Below, piece by piece: positions 16,334 to 25,197 of a stretch of 64,000 nt of DNA. Source of the DNA: VFJQ01 sp044226525 (GTDB lineage: Bacteria > Verrucomicrobiota > Verrucomicrobiia > Chthoniobacterales > Chthoniobacteraceae); contig JBGAGV010000036.1 in the NCBI GenBank assembly GCA_044226525.1, positions 19,692 through 83,691 on the forward strand. The letters run 5' to 3'. The position numbers were made by a program, and so were the translations under genes. Position 1 is the first letter of the stretch; every line of letters starts with the position of its first letter. The notes under the pieces were generated by a model, which was given only the letters and a program-made list of their open reading frames with translations, had not been told where the DNA came from and ran no database searches.

Positions 16334-17650
16334 ATGACTTCCCCTGTTTCCCGCCGCTCCTTCCTCGCCCGCACTTCCACCGCCGCGCTCGGCCTCGGGC
16401 TCAGCGCACGCACCTGGTCGCGAGCGCAAGGTGCCAACGACCGCGTCGTGATGGGAGTAATCGGCTCGGGCGGGATGGGCCGCTCGAACATGAATGGCCT
16501 GCTGAAGGTGCCCGGCGTGGAATTCGCCGCAGTGTGCGATGTCGATGCGAAGCAGGCGGCGGAAGGCGTGGGCGTCATCACCAAGGCCGGCGGCAGGGAG
16601 CCGCAGGTGCATCGCGATTTTCGTGAACTGCTCGATCGCAAAGACATCGATGCGGTCCTCATCGCCACGCCGGATCATTGGCACGCGATTCCGTTCATTG
16701 CGGCATGCGAGGCGGGCAAGGACATCTATTGCGAAAAGCCGATCTCGCATAGCCTCATTGAGGCGAAGGCGATGCTCGGCGCGGCCAGGCATTTCAAGCG
16801 CGTGATCCAGATCGGCACGTGGCAGCGCAGCGTGAAGCATTTTCAAACCGCGCTCGATTTCGTGCACTCCGGCGCGATGGGCGACATCGCGGTGTGCCGC
16901 GCGTGGTTCGTGAGCAAATTCGGCGGCTGGCCCGCGCCGATGGAAAAGAAACCGGACGGCCCGGCGCCCGAGGGCTTCGACTACGACATGTGGCTCGGCC
17001 CCGCGCCGAAGCGCCCTTACAATCCCAACCGCGCGCACTGGAACTGGCGCTGGTATTATGACTACGGCGGCGGGCTCGTGACCGACTGGGGCGTGCACAT
17101 GATGGACATCGTCTTTCTCGGCATGAAGCAGAGCGATCCCACCAGCGTGGCCTGCACCGGCGGCATCTACGCGCTGAAAGACGATCGCGACACGCCGGAC
17201 ACCATGCAGGCCATTTATCGGTTCCCGAATTTCCTCATGAACTGGGAAACGCGCTTTACCAACGGCCGCGGCCTCGACGGCGGACGCACGCACGGTGCGG
17301 AATTCATCGGGACCAAAGGCACGCTGGTGGTCGATCGCACCGATTACCAGTGGTTCCCCGAAAAGGAAGGCGACCCGGGGCCGAAAGCCTTCGAGAAATC
17401 TCCCGCGCATGATCACTGGCAGAACTTCATCGACTGCGTGAAGACCCGCGCCCAGCCCCGCAGCGACATCGAATCGATGGCCAAAACCACGATGTGCTGC
17501 CACCTCGCCAACATCGCCTACCAGAGCGGCAAAACCATCCGCTGGGACGCCGCCAAACAGGACATCGCCAACCGCGACGACGTGACCGGCTGTGTGAGCT
17601 ACCAGCGCGTCTACCGCGCGCCGTGGAAGCTAAAGGTGTATTCGGCGTAG
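16334..17650 (+). CDS. Tat-exported Gfo/Idh/MocA oxidoreductase
   Basis: A 438-residue protein with a twin-arginine leader (SRRSFLARTSTAALGLGLSA, then RTWSRAQG). The Rossmann motif is MGVIGSGGMGRSN, YCEKPISHSL has the conserved EKP, and LVTDWGVHMMDIV holds the DxGxH site. The block WLGPAPKRPYNPNRAHWNWR is typical of the large exported group in Verrucomicrobiota and Planctomycetota. It probably works on sugars or glycosides in the periplasm with a tightly bound cofactor. Start chosen at MTSPVSRRSFL; an ATG four codons earlier is possible. Confidence 0.9.
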   Translation: MTSPVSRRSFLARTSTAALGLGLSARTWSRAQGANDRVVMGVIGSGGMGRSNMNGLLKVPGVEFAAVCDVDAKQAAEGVGVITKAGGREPQVHRDFRELLDRKDIDAVLIATPDHWHAIPFIAACEAGKDIYCEKPISHSLIEAKAMLGAARHFKRVIQIGTWQRSVKHFQTALDFVHSGAMGDIAVCRAWFVSKFGGWPAPMEKKPDGPAPEGFDYDMWLGPAPKRPYNPNRAHWNWRWYYDYGGGLVTDWGVHMMDIVFLGMKQSDPTSVACTGGIYALKDDRDTPDTMQAIYRFPNFLMNWETRFTNGRGLDGGRTHGAEFIGTKGTLVVDRTDYQWFPEKEGDPGPKAFEKSPAHDHWQNFIDCVKTRAQPRSDIESMAKTTMCCHLANIAYQSGKTIRWDAAKQDIANRDDVTGCVSYQRVYRAPWKLKVYSA

Positions 17651-17678
17651 CCGGGAGAAAGCGCCAAAACCTCCGACT

Positions 17679-17710
17679 TGGCAGTAAAGTGTCCGCATGG
17701 CATGCTGCCA
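17679..17710. promoter_or_regulatory. Candidate autoregulatory operator of the toxin-antitoxin pair
   Basis: TGGCAG at 17679-17684 and CTGCCA at 17705-17710 form an inverted repeat, and between them GCATG-G-CATGC (17695-17705) is a perfect palindrome. The region ends 2 bases before the antitoxin ATG. VapB-type antitoxins bind such repeats to repress their own operon. Function is inferred from position. Confidence 0.45.
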
Positions 17711-17712
17711 CC

Positions 17713-17943
17713 ATGTCCACCATCACCATTCCGCTGCCCGATGAGGATCTGGACTTTCTCCGCCGTCTCGCCGTCGAACAGGGCACTTCGGCCGAGGCGT
17801 TGCTGGCCCGGCAAGCGCGCGCCTTGCGTGAGCGCCTACAAACGCCGCTCCATCCAGACATTGTAGCCGCCAGTGGCATTGCGCCGTCTGAGATCGCACC
17901 CGAGAAAACGCATCGTTCGTATCTCGAGAAGAAACACATGTGA
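17713..17943 (+). CDS. VapB-like antitoxin, ribbon-helix-helix type
   Basis: A 76-residue protein beginning MSTITIPLPDEDLDFLRRLA, the strand-helix-helix pattern of ribbon-helix-helix DNA-binding antitoxins. The C-terminal half (PEKTHRSYLEKKHM) would wrap the toxin. It overlaps the PIN-domain toxin gene by 4 bases (ATGTGA), as is usual for toxin-antitoxin operons, and has a palindrome immediately upstream. The start at 17713 fits the domain start. Confidence 0.75.
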   Translation: MSTITIPLPDEDLDFLRRLAVEQGTSAEALLARQARALRERLQTPLHPDIVAASGIAPSEIAPEKTHRSYLEKKHM

Positions 17944-18407
17944 CGGTCACGGTGGATATCAACGTGTTTCTGGATGTCTTCCAGAAACGCCAGCCTCATT
18001 ACGCGGCTTCGGCGCAGGTGCTCAGCATGGTCGCGTCGAAGGCAGTCACTGGCGTCTGCCCATCTCATGGGCTTACGACTCTTTACTATCTGGTTCGGAA
18101 ACACGCCTCGAAGCCAGACGCCGAAGCGGCCATGTCCCAAGTGCTCGCACATTTCCAAATCGGCAACCTCGATGCAGCGGGCTGGCAACGCGCCAGGCAA
18201 ATCGAATGCGACGATTTCGAGGATTCGGCCGTGGCGGCAGTCGCGGCCGCCAGCAGCTCCGCCTTTATCATCACCCGGAACACGAACGATTTTGTTCGGT
18301 CATCAATTCCCGCCATTGCGCCCGTAGATTTCTCACCCAGTTCGCTTCTCATCTTTCCGCGGAATAGGACATCTCCAACCATCCATGTGATGGCCGATTT
18401 CGCATAA
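17940..18407 (+). CDS. PIN-domain toxin, VapC-like
   Basis: A 155-residue PIN-domain ribonuclease candidate. The first metal-binding Asp is in VTVDINVFLDVF, and the C-terminal acidic cluster is in CDDFEDSAVAAVAAASSSAF followed by IITRNTNDF, a normal PIN pattern. VapC toxins cleave tRNA or rRNA and are held in check by the co-encoded antitoxin. It starts at GTG overlapping the antitoxin stop codon by 4 bases. The last 20 residues extend past the usual fold end and may be divergent. Confidence 0.8.
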   Translation: MTVTVDINVFLDVFQKRQPHYAASAQVLSMVASKAVTGVCPSHGLTTLYYLVRKHASKPDAEAAMSQVLAHFQIGNLDAAGWQRARQIECDDFEDSAVAAVAAASSSAFIITRNTNDFVRSSIPAIAPVDFSPSSLLIFPRNRTSPTIHVMADFA

Positions 18408-18468
18408 AACTCGTCAGCGAGTCGGGGCTTGGCGGGTGGTTAATCTGGCTGTGAAATTCCCGCTCGCC

Positions 18469-20301
18469 ATGCGTCCCCTGCTCCTTCCCTTTGTCGCTGT
18501 CGCGGCTTTCGCTGCCGATAATCCCAACCCGCCCGGTTTCATCGTGCAGCCGGGCGCGGGCATGACACCGGAACAGACCGCAAAGGCCATGCAGGTGCCG
18601 GAAGGGTTCAAGGTGCAGGTGTTTGCGGGGGAGCCGGACTTGCATCAGCCGATCGCGTTTACGGTGGACGATCGCGGGAGGCTGTGGGTGCTGGAAAATT
18701 ACAGCTACCCGGATTGGAAGCCGGAGGGGAACGACCGCATCCTTATCCTCGAAGACAAGGACGGCGATGGGCGCTTCGACACGTCGAAGGTCTTTTACGA
18801 CAAGATCAACATGGGCTCGGGAATTGAAGTCGGCTTCGGTGGAGTATGGGTGGGGTCGCCGCCGAATCTGCTCTTCATCGCGGATCAAGATCACGACGAT
18901 GTGCCGGACAGCGCGCCCGAGATCCTGCTCGATGGCTGGGAACACCAGGACATGCACGAGACGCTGAACTCGTTCAACTGGGGGCCGGACGGATGGCTCT
19001 ACGGCACGCAGGGCGTGTTCACCTTCTCGAATGTCGGCAAACCGGGTGCACCCGATAGTGAACGCCGCAAGCTGAACGCCTGCGTGTGGCGCATCCATCC
19101 GCAGACGCATCGATTCGAAGTCTTCGCCGACGGCACGAGCAATCCGTGGGGCGTCGATTTCAATGACTACGGGCAGGCGTTCATCACGGCCTGCGTGATT
19201 CCGCATCTCTACCACATCGTGCAGGGTGGGCTGTATCAGCGGCAGAGCGGGCAGCATTTCAACGCGAACGCTTACGACGACATCAAGACGATTGCCCTGC
19301 ACCGGCATTGGGCTTCCGGCGACAAAAAGAACTACATGGCCGGCTCCCGTGAAGGCACGACGGACACCGACGCGGCGGGCGGCGGTCATGCGCACTGCGG
19401 CGCGCTGGTTTATCTCGGCGAGCAATTTCCCGCCGAATACCGCGGTTCGATCTTCATGAATAACATCCACGGCAACCGGATGAACAACGACTCGCTTACT
19501 GCGAGCGGCAGCGGTTACATCGGGGATCGCCGGCCTGATTTCATGAAGTCGCAGGACAAGTGGTATCGCGGCCTCGGCATTCGGCAGGCGCCGGATGGAT
19601 CAATCTATGTGGCCGACTGGTATGACGCGCGCGCCTGCCACCAGCAGCGTCCGCATGATCGCACTAACGGGCGCATCTATAAGATCAGCTACGGCACACC
19701 GAAGCCATGGACCGATGACGTTGCCACGATGAGCGACATGGATCTCGTCAAGGCCCAGACGAGCAAAAACGAATGGCTGGTGCGCCACGCTCGTCGTATA
19801 TTACAGGAACGTGGTGGATATGCGGAGGTTGAAAAGCGACTCCAGGCTTTCCTCGCCGATCCGAAGCTCGACACGCCGCAGCGTCTGCGTGCGCTGTGGG
19901 CGCTCCACGCGATCAAGGCGATCGGCGCCGCGTCGCTCAACGACAAGGACGAGCACGTGCGCGCCTGGGCGATTCAGCTTCTCTGCGAAAACGGAGCACC
20001 GACCGCGGAGGTATTGAACAAATTGGACGGGATGGCCGATGCCGATCCGTCGCCGATCGTGCGGCTCTACCTCGCTGCCGCGTGCCAGCGGCTGTCGCTC
20101 GAACAGCGCTTTCCTATCGTGCAGGGCCTGCTCGCTCACGGCGAAGATCAAAACGACCAGAACTTGCCGGTGATGAATTGGCTCGCCGCGGAGCCGATTG
20201 TCGGCGCCCAGCCGGACAAGGCGGCCATCCTTCTCGGCACCTGCGCCATCCCGAAAGTGCAAGAATTCATCGCCCGCCGCCTCGCTTCCTCCGTCAAATG
20301 A
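18469..20301 (+). CDS. PVC-type membrane-bound dehydrogenase, beta-propeller domain
   Basis: A 610-residue exported protein (signal peptide MRPLLLPFVAVAAFAAD). The mature part is a glucose/sorbosone-dehydrogenase-like propeller found in Planctomycetes and Verrucomicrobia: MQVPEGFKVQVFAGEPDLHQ, IAFTVDDRGRLWVLENYSYP, KDGDGRFD, TSNPWGVDFND and APDGSIYVADWYD. The C-terminal ~150 residues are HEAT-like. In many relatives the propeller, HEAT repeats and a cytochrome c domain are one polypeptide. Here the cytochrome part is in the next gene, overlapping by 4 bases. It probably oxidises a sugar in the periplasm. Confidence 0.85.
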   Translation: MRPLLLPFVAVAAFAADNPNPPGFIVQPGAGMTPEQTAKAMQVPEGFKVQVFAGEPDLHQPIAFTVDDRGRLWVLENYSYPDWKPEGNDRILILEDKDGDGRFDTSKVFYDKINMGSGIEVGFGGVWVGSPPNLLFIADQDHDDVPDSAPEILLDGWEHQDMHETLNSFNWGPDGWLYGTQGVFTFSNVGKPGAPDSERRKLNACVWRIHPQTHRFEVFADGTSNPWGVDFNDYGQAFITACVIPHLYHIVQGGLYQRQSGQHFNANAYDDIKTIALHRHWASGDKKNYMAGSREGTTDTDAAGGGHAHCGALVYLGEQFPAEYRGSIFMNNIHGNRMNNDSLTASGSGYIGDRRPDFMKSQDKWYRGLGIRQAPDGSIYVADWYDARACHQQRPHDRTNGRIYKISYGTPKPWTDDVATMSDMDLVKAQTSKNEWLVRHARRILQERGGYAEVEKRLQAFLADPKLDTPQRLRALWALHAIKAIGAASLNDKDEHVRAWAIQLLCENGAPTAEVLNKLDGMADADPSPIVRLYLAAACQRLSLEQRFPIVQGLLAHGEDQNDQNLPVMNWLAAEPIVGAQPDKAAILLGTCAIPKVQEFIARRLASSVK

Positions 20302-21476
20302 AACGCGCCCTCCTCCTCGCCCTCACCACCGCTACGCTCGCCCACGCCCAAACGCCGAACGTCCTCAGCCTGCTGGCCCAGCAGGTCGCCAAGACGAGCG
20401 ACACGGCGACGCAAAAGAACATCCTTCGCGGCATGAACGCCGCGCTCCAAGGCCGCAAGAATCTCGTCGCGCCGCCGGAATGGGACGCGCTCGCGAAACA
20501 ACTCGCGGCCAGTTCCGACGCGGAAGTCCAGGAACTCGCGCTGAATATCGGCATCGTCTTCGGCACGAAAGAAGCGCTCGACTCGCTGCGCACCATCGCG
20601 GCCGACAACAAGGCCGTCGCTTCCGCCCGGCAGCGTGCGCTCGAGGCGCTTGTCGCGAAGAAGGACGCCGGCACGGCTCCAATCCTGCGCGACTTGCTTG
20701 GCAAATCGAGCCCGCTCCGCATTGTCGCGATTCGCGGACTGGCGACCTACGACGCACCGGATACCGCCGATCTGGTGCTCGCGGTTTATCGCGATCTGAG
20801 CCCGGAGGAAAAACGCGATGCCGTCGCCACCCTCGGAGTGCGGCCTGCCTGGGCGAAGCAGCTCACCGTCGCGCTCGATGCGAAGCTCATCCCGCGCGCG
20901 GACTTCTCAGCGTCGCTCGTTCGGCAGTTGCGCGGCTACAAGGACGCGGCGATCGATCCGGTTTTGGATCGCGAATTTGGCACGCTCGCCGGCAACACCG
21001 ACCTGCAAGGCAGCATCGCCAAATACAAGGAATGGATCACGCAGAAATACGTGACCTCCGGCGATCCCAAGCATGGGCGCGAGGTCTTCACCCGCACTTG
21101 CGCGGTGTGCCACAAGCTCTTCGGCGAAGGCGCGGACATCGGCCCCGAACTCACGGGGGCGAATCGCACGGATATCGATTACCTGCTGCAGAACGTCGTC
21201 GATCCGAACGCGCTCATCGGCGCGGATTATCAGCTCAACCTCATCACGCTCAAAGACGGCCGCGTCATCGCCGGCATGATCCGCGGAGAGAACGCGAACA
21301 CGCTCACGGTGCGCACGATGACGGAGCAGATGATCCTTTCCAAAGGCGACATCCAGACGCGCACGATCAGCCCGACTTCGATGATGCCAGAAGGGCTGCT
21401 TTCGGTGCTGCCGAAAGAAGATGCGCGCGATCTTTTCCGCTACCTCGGCAGCCCGCAGCAGGTGCCGTTGCCGTGA
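20298..21476 (+). CDS. HEAT-repeat cytochrome c protein, PVC-type heme-binding domain
   Basis: A 392-residue exported protein (MKRALLLALTTATLAHAQ). Residues about 25-250 are HEAT-like repeats. The C-terminal domain contains the heme motif CAVCH in HGREVFTRTCAVCHKLFGEG, then GADIGPELTGANRTDIDYLL and ENVVDPNA-type blocks that define the Planctomycete/Verrucomicrobium heme-binding family. Its ATG overlaps the stop codon of the propeller gene (ATGA), so the two are translationally coupled. It probably accepts electrons from that dehydrogenase. Confidence 0.88.
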   Translation: MKRALLLALTTATLAHAQTPNVLSLLAQQVAKTSDTATQKNILRGMNAALQGRKNLVAPPEWDALAKQLAASSDAEVQELALNIGIVFGTKEALDSLRTIAADNKAVASARQRALEALVAKKDAGTAPILRDLLGKSSPLRIVAIRGLATYDAPDTADLVLAVYRDLSPEEKRDAVATLGVRPAWAKQLTVALDAKLIPRADFSASLVRQLRGYKDAAIDPVLDREFGTLAGNTDLQGSIAKYKEWITQKYVTSGDPKHGREVFTRTCAVCHKLFGEGADIGPELTGANRTDIDYLLQNVVDPNALIGADYQLNLITLKDGRVIAGMIRGENANTLTVRTMTEQMILSKGDIQTRTISPTSMMPEGLLSVLPKEDARDLFRYLGSPQQVPLP

Positions 21477-21513
21477 GCAAAGGACGCCGGGCAAGAGCGG
21501 AGGTGTCGAGCTT

Positions 21514-22074
21514 TCAGCGCGATTTGGTTTTCGAAATCGTCTTCGGTCGGGCGGCAGCCTGGGTGGCGACGGGCTCGAGCACCGGCGCCAGTTTCACCAC
21601 GACCCGGCGATTGAGTTGTTTGTTGTCCTCATCTGTATTCGGCGGGTCGAACGATTTGCCGCGCCCGATGGGGGTGACGCGCTGCCCGAGTGATTCGGTG
21701 ATGTAGCGCGCGACGCCGTCCGCCCGCTGGAGTGAAACTTTCTGGCAGGCCTCCTCGGTGCCGTCACTGTCGGCCCAGCCTTCGGCGATGAAGCCGCGCC
21801 GCGCTACAGCGGGGAAGATTTTCAGCCAGGCGGCAAGCTTTCGATCAAGGATGTTGCGCGACTCGGCGGTGAGGTTGTGCTGGCTGGCGTCGAAGAGCAG
21901 TTGCGGACAAACCTCGTCGTTGAAAAGCCTGGGCATGAGCTTCGTCTGCCCGGCCAGCGCTTTGCGTTCGAGGTCACGCAGACGCTGGAGGAACTTTTCG
22001 AGGTTCTCGCCGGCACCGCGCAGGTAAAATCCTGGCAAACGGGCAGTGACGACAGCATTACGATCCTGAGACAA
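21514..22074 (-). CDS. OmpA-like peptidoglycan-binding domain protein, start unclear
   Basis: An open frame of about 186 residues whose C-terminal half matches the OmpA/MotB domain: LLFDASQHNLTAESRNILD, AEGWADSDGTEEACQKVSLQ followed by RADGVARYI, and DEDNKQLNRRVVVKL. The Asp and Arg residues that bind diaminopimelate are kept. No ATG start, signal peptide or ribosome binding site is visible; the first possible start is TTG at 22074. The same frame stays open back to the TAA of the DUF4394 gene upstream. It could be a truncated gene, a gene with a missed upstream part, or a fragment. Confidence 0.5.
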   Translation of the reverse strand: MSQDRNAVVTARLPGFYLRGAGENLEKFLQRLRDLERKALAGQTKLMPRLFNDEVCPQLLFDASQHNLTAESRNILDRKLAAWLKIFPAVARRGFIAEGWADSDGTEEACQKVSLQRADGVARYITESLGQRVTPIGRGKSFDPPNTDEDNKQLNRRVVVKLAPVLEPVATQAAARPKTISKTKSR

Positions 22075-22105
22075 AGCCGCGATAGTCGGACCTGTGCTCC
22101 GGATT

Positions 22106-22123
22106 CGGCCTTTACAAAGGCCG
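22106..22123 (-). terminator. Hairpin after DUF4394 gene
   Basis: CGGCCTTT-AC-AAAGGCCG, an 8-base perfect stem with minimal loop, 32 bases downstream of the DUF4394 stop codon on the minus strand. No T-tract follows, so termination strength is uncertain. Confidence 0.4.
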
Positions 22124-22155
22124 CCTGCGGCCCCGGATGCCGCACTCCGCGGGCC

Positions 22156-25098
22156 TTACGGCACGGTCAACTGAATGGTGCCGCCCTCAGTTCCGCCGGG
22201 GAAGAAGCCCCATGCACTGTTGCTCTTTGGCAGGTAAAGGCCGCTGCCCTTTATCGTCACCGGAATGCCCGGCGGCTTCAGCGTGACTTTAAATTTACCG
22301 ACCTTGGGACTGACGCCGGTCCAGCTCTTGAGCGAGCCGACGAGGTCCGGAACACCCTTGGTGCTCACCGCCACCGAATTCGTTTCATCGGCCAGCAAAT
22401 TGCCATCGGTGAGGCTCAGCGTGCTGTTGCCGCTCGGGAGCGGATCGAGACCGGTGAAGAGACTGCCATTGGCGTTCAGGACCGTATCGACGCCGCCGAG
22501 GTAGATGCCTTTGGTCTGCGGGAGCTTCAGCCAGGCCAGTTCTCCGGTCACATCGGTGGTGGCCAGATTGGCGGCGACGAGTTCGCCACCGACGATCGCG
22601 GGTGGCTTCGCCCCTTTCTTCACCACGCTGTAAACAGCAATGGTTCCATCGTCGCGCAAGACGGCCGCCGCGCTGAAGGTCAGCGCATCGGGCAGCAGGC
22701 CGGCGATCCCGACCGCTCCCTTTTTCGACACGTTCGCAATGGCATAACCGCCGCCGGGGAAACTCGAGTCGGCGCTCGCCAGCGCGATGTGAAACTTCTG
22801 GGCCGTGGCGGTAAGCCTGGCCGGGAGGAGAACTCCGCCGATCGTTCCGCCGAGCGCACTGACCGTGAGGCTCAGCGTGCCGTCCCCATTTTTCACCAGC
22901 GTGGCTAGGCCGAGCGAACTGAAGCTGCTGGCCTGCGTCTGGCCGGTGGGAAAGGTGATCTTGGTGGTCGCCTTTGTGACGCCTCCGACCATCTGCACCG
23001 TGGCCACGCCCTTCGTGGAGATCGCCACTTTCGCCGAGCCCGCGAGATCACCGGCGTTGTTGCGCAGCAGTCCGGCGAAAGTCGTCGGGCTCACCGTCGG
23101 GGTCCCGGCAGTGATGGTCACAGTCCCCTGCCCGATCATATCGTGATCGTAGGTGGTATAGGTGAACGTGCCGCTGAATCCCGCCGGCACGATGACCGAG
23201 CGACCCTCGACTTGAATGCTCGAATTGCTCACACCGGTGATGACTGCTTGATCGCTCAAGCCGTCATTGGCCAGAACGAATACCCGCGTCGGTCCGCCAG
23301 CGACCGTGGCGGCGTCGTCGTTCTCGAGAGCCGGGCCGGCGAAGACGACCAGGCCGCCGCACGAAGTAGACCCGGTTCCGATCGCGCCGATCAACGTCGC
23401 TTCACCCGAACGCAGATCCACCCGATACAACCCGCTCACGCCTCCCACCGTCGCGGCGAGGAAACCTTCTCCGACGGCTGCGGTATTTGAAGTCTGCACC
23501 GCGACCGTGCTGGGAATGTCGAACCCATTGACCCGTGTGAAATCGAGGCGCGCACCATTCAAGGTCACGGTCTTCGGAAGCGTCTGGGTGCCCGCGTTCG
23601 GCGCATTTTGGATGAACAAGGTGTCCGAGGCGGAATCGAGAGTGTATTGAGTGGTCGGTCCGGCCACGGCGAGGTCCCGGCCAAAACTATTCGTGTAAGC
23701 CGTGGCCTGCACTCCGAGAAGATCCGCGCCGTTGATGCCGCCATCCGGATTGGTGCCGGTCGTGGTGGCACCACCGTTGTTCCCATCCACCGGCGCACCC
23801 GTGATCGGGTTCACGCGAAAATTCAGCCCGCTTCCCGTTACCACCCGCACGCGGTCCACGCTCGGGTTGAAATCCATGCCATAACCCGTCGTCGCAGGGT
23901 CCGGAAGATCGACAACCGTCACACCGTTCGTCGTGAAGGCAATCTGGCTCGCGGTGCCGACCGCGGTGAGCGCGCCAGTCTGCGGATCGAGGAGATACAG
24001 GGTGGCCGTATCATTACCCGCATTGACGCCCAGCGCATACATCTGCCCCGTCTGCGGGCGGCTATCGATCGCTACCAGCGTTTCCCCTGAAGCCAGACTT
24101 CCCGTGGCGATCGCCTGAGTCGTCAGGGTGCCTGGGGTATTCAGTGAAAAGCGCATCAGGTTCGCGCCATCGGCGGTCATCGCGATGACCGGGACGGCCT
24201 CCGGGCGAACGGCGAAACTGCGCGCATCAAGATCACCAATCAACGTCGCCTGCGCATTGACCAGATTGATGCGATAGAGGGACGTCGCGCCCCCCACCGT
24301 GAGCAGGGCCAACCCGCTTCCCGAGGACACACCCGTATTGGACGAAGCCGCATTCACCGCGGGTGCGATGTCGAACCCCTTCACCACAAAATCGAGGGTG
24401 CTGCCACCAAGCGTAACCGTCTGGCCGATCGTCTGGGTGCCCCCGTTAGGTGGGTTCTGGATGAAGAGACTATTGCTCGTCGGATCGAGGGTATAAAGCG
24501 TGGTGATGTTGGCGTTGTTCGGCTGGTTATTCGTGTAAGCCGCACCATCCACGGTCGTCGTGCCACCATTGATCGGACCGTCGGGATTGGTGCCGGTCGT
24601 CACACCGCCTCCGTTATCGCCATCGACGGCTGCACCGGTATTGGGATTCAGCCGAAAGCTCAAACTCCCTGCCACGACGCGAATGCGATCAGCCGCAGGA
24701 TTGATATCGATATCCCATGGGACGGTCGCCGGATCAGGAAAGTCCACTGGCGTTGCCCCGTCGGTCGTGAAGGCGATGGTGCCCGCAACCGAGCTCACCA
24801 CGGCGGCAAAACCGGTCTCGGGAGCGATGTGATAGAGCGTCGCCGTGTTGGCCGTGGCATTGACGCCGAGGCCGTAGATCTGCTGATTCTGTGGCCGCAC
24901 ATCGATGGCGACGAGAGTTTCGCCCGCAGCGATTCCCGTGATAGCGACGGCGTTCAGAACCGTCATCCGCGATGAGATCTGGACAGAGCCGACTTTGTTG
25001 TCGTTGGTGAGGACATAGATCGACTCTGCTTTGGCAGGGGAAGCCAGAAGAGCCGCCGCGAGAGCCAGGACCGGGAGGGTGCGTATGAGAGAGTTCAT
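22156..25098 (-). CDS. Large secreted protein with two tandem DUF4394 domains
   Basis: A 980-residue exported protein (MNSLIRTLPVLALAAALLAS, then PAKAE). Two DUF4394 domains follow each other: the first near residues 25-290 (GETLVAIDVRPQNQQIYGLG), the second near 300-590 (GETLVAIDSRPQTGQMYALG). They are similar along their length and probably arose by internal duplication. A short Ig-like stretch (FVLANDGLSDQAVITGVS) leads to a C-terminal beta-rich module of about 330 residues that resembles the end of the protein at 34298-37630. Function unknown; probably surface or matrix associated. Confidence 0.8.
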   Translation of the reverse strand: MNSLIRTLPVLALAAALLASPAKAESIYVLTNDNKVGSVQISSRMTVLNAVAITGIAAGETLVAIDVRPQNQQIYGLGVNATANTATLYHIAPETGFAAVVSSVAGTIAFTTDGATPVDFPDPATVPWDIDINPAADRIRVVAGSLSFRLNPNTGAAVDGDNGGGVTTGTNPDGPINGGTTTVDGAAYTNNQPNNANITTLYTLDPTSNSLFIQNPPNGGTQTIGQTVTLGGSTLDFVVKGFDIAPAVNAASSNTGVSSGSGLALLTVGGATSLYRINLVNAQATLIGDLDARSFAVRPEAVPVIAMTADGANLMRFSLNTPGTLTTQAIATGSLASGETLVAIDSRPQTGQMYALGVNAGNDTATLYLLDPQTGALTAVGTASQIAFTTNGVTVVDLPDPATTGYGMDFNPSVDRVRVVTGSGLNFRVNPITGAPVDGNNGGATTTGTNPDGGINGADLLGVQATAYTNSFGRDLAVAGPTTQYTLDSASDTLFIQNAPNAGTQTLPKTVTLNGARLDFTRVNGFDIPSTVAVQTSNTAAVGEGFLAATVGGVSGLYRVDLRSGEATLIGAIGTGSTSCGGLVVFAGPALENDDAATVAGGPTRVFVLANDGLSDQAVITGVSNSSIQVEGRSVIVPAGFSGTFTYTTYDHDMIGQGTVTITAGTPTVSPTTFAGLLRNNAGDLAGSAKVAISTKGVATVQMVGGVTKATTKITFPTGQTQASSFSSLGLATLVKNGDGTLSLTVSALGGTIGGVLLPARLTATAQKFHIALASADSSFPGGGYAIANVSKKGAVGIAGLLPDALTFSAAAVLRDDGTIAVYSVVKKGAKPPAIVGGELVAANLATTDVTGELAWLKLPQTKGIYLGGVDTVLNANGSLFTGLDPLPSGNSTLSLTDGNLLADETNSVAVSTKGVPDLVGSLKSWTGVSPKVGKFKVTLKPPGIPVTIKGSGLYLPKSNSAWGFFPGGTEGGTIQLTVP

Positions 25099-25197
25099 CG
25101 GGAGGTGATGCGTCGGAAAGCGCGAGTCAGATGCCGCAATTCTTTCAAAATGAAGTTTTATTTCGGGGAGCTCGGAGGGAAAACAACTCGTCCCCGC

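Noticed and set aside
17713..18407. Toxin-antitoxin pair as part of a larger defence island
   Set aside because: No restriction, CRISPR, retron or other defence genes lie nearby; neighbours are metabolic.
22156..25098. Plus-strand frames inside the DUF4394 gene that look Pro/Val-rich
   Set aside because: Their composition is explained by antisense reading of Thr/Gly-rich repeats.
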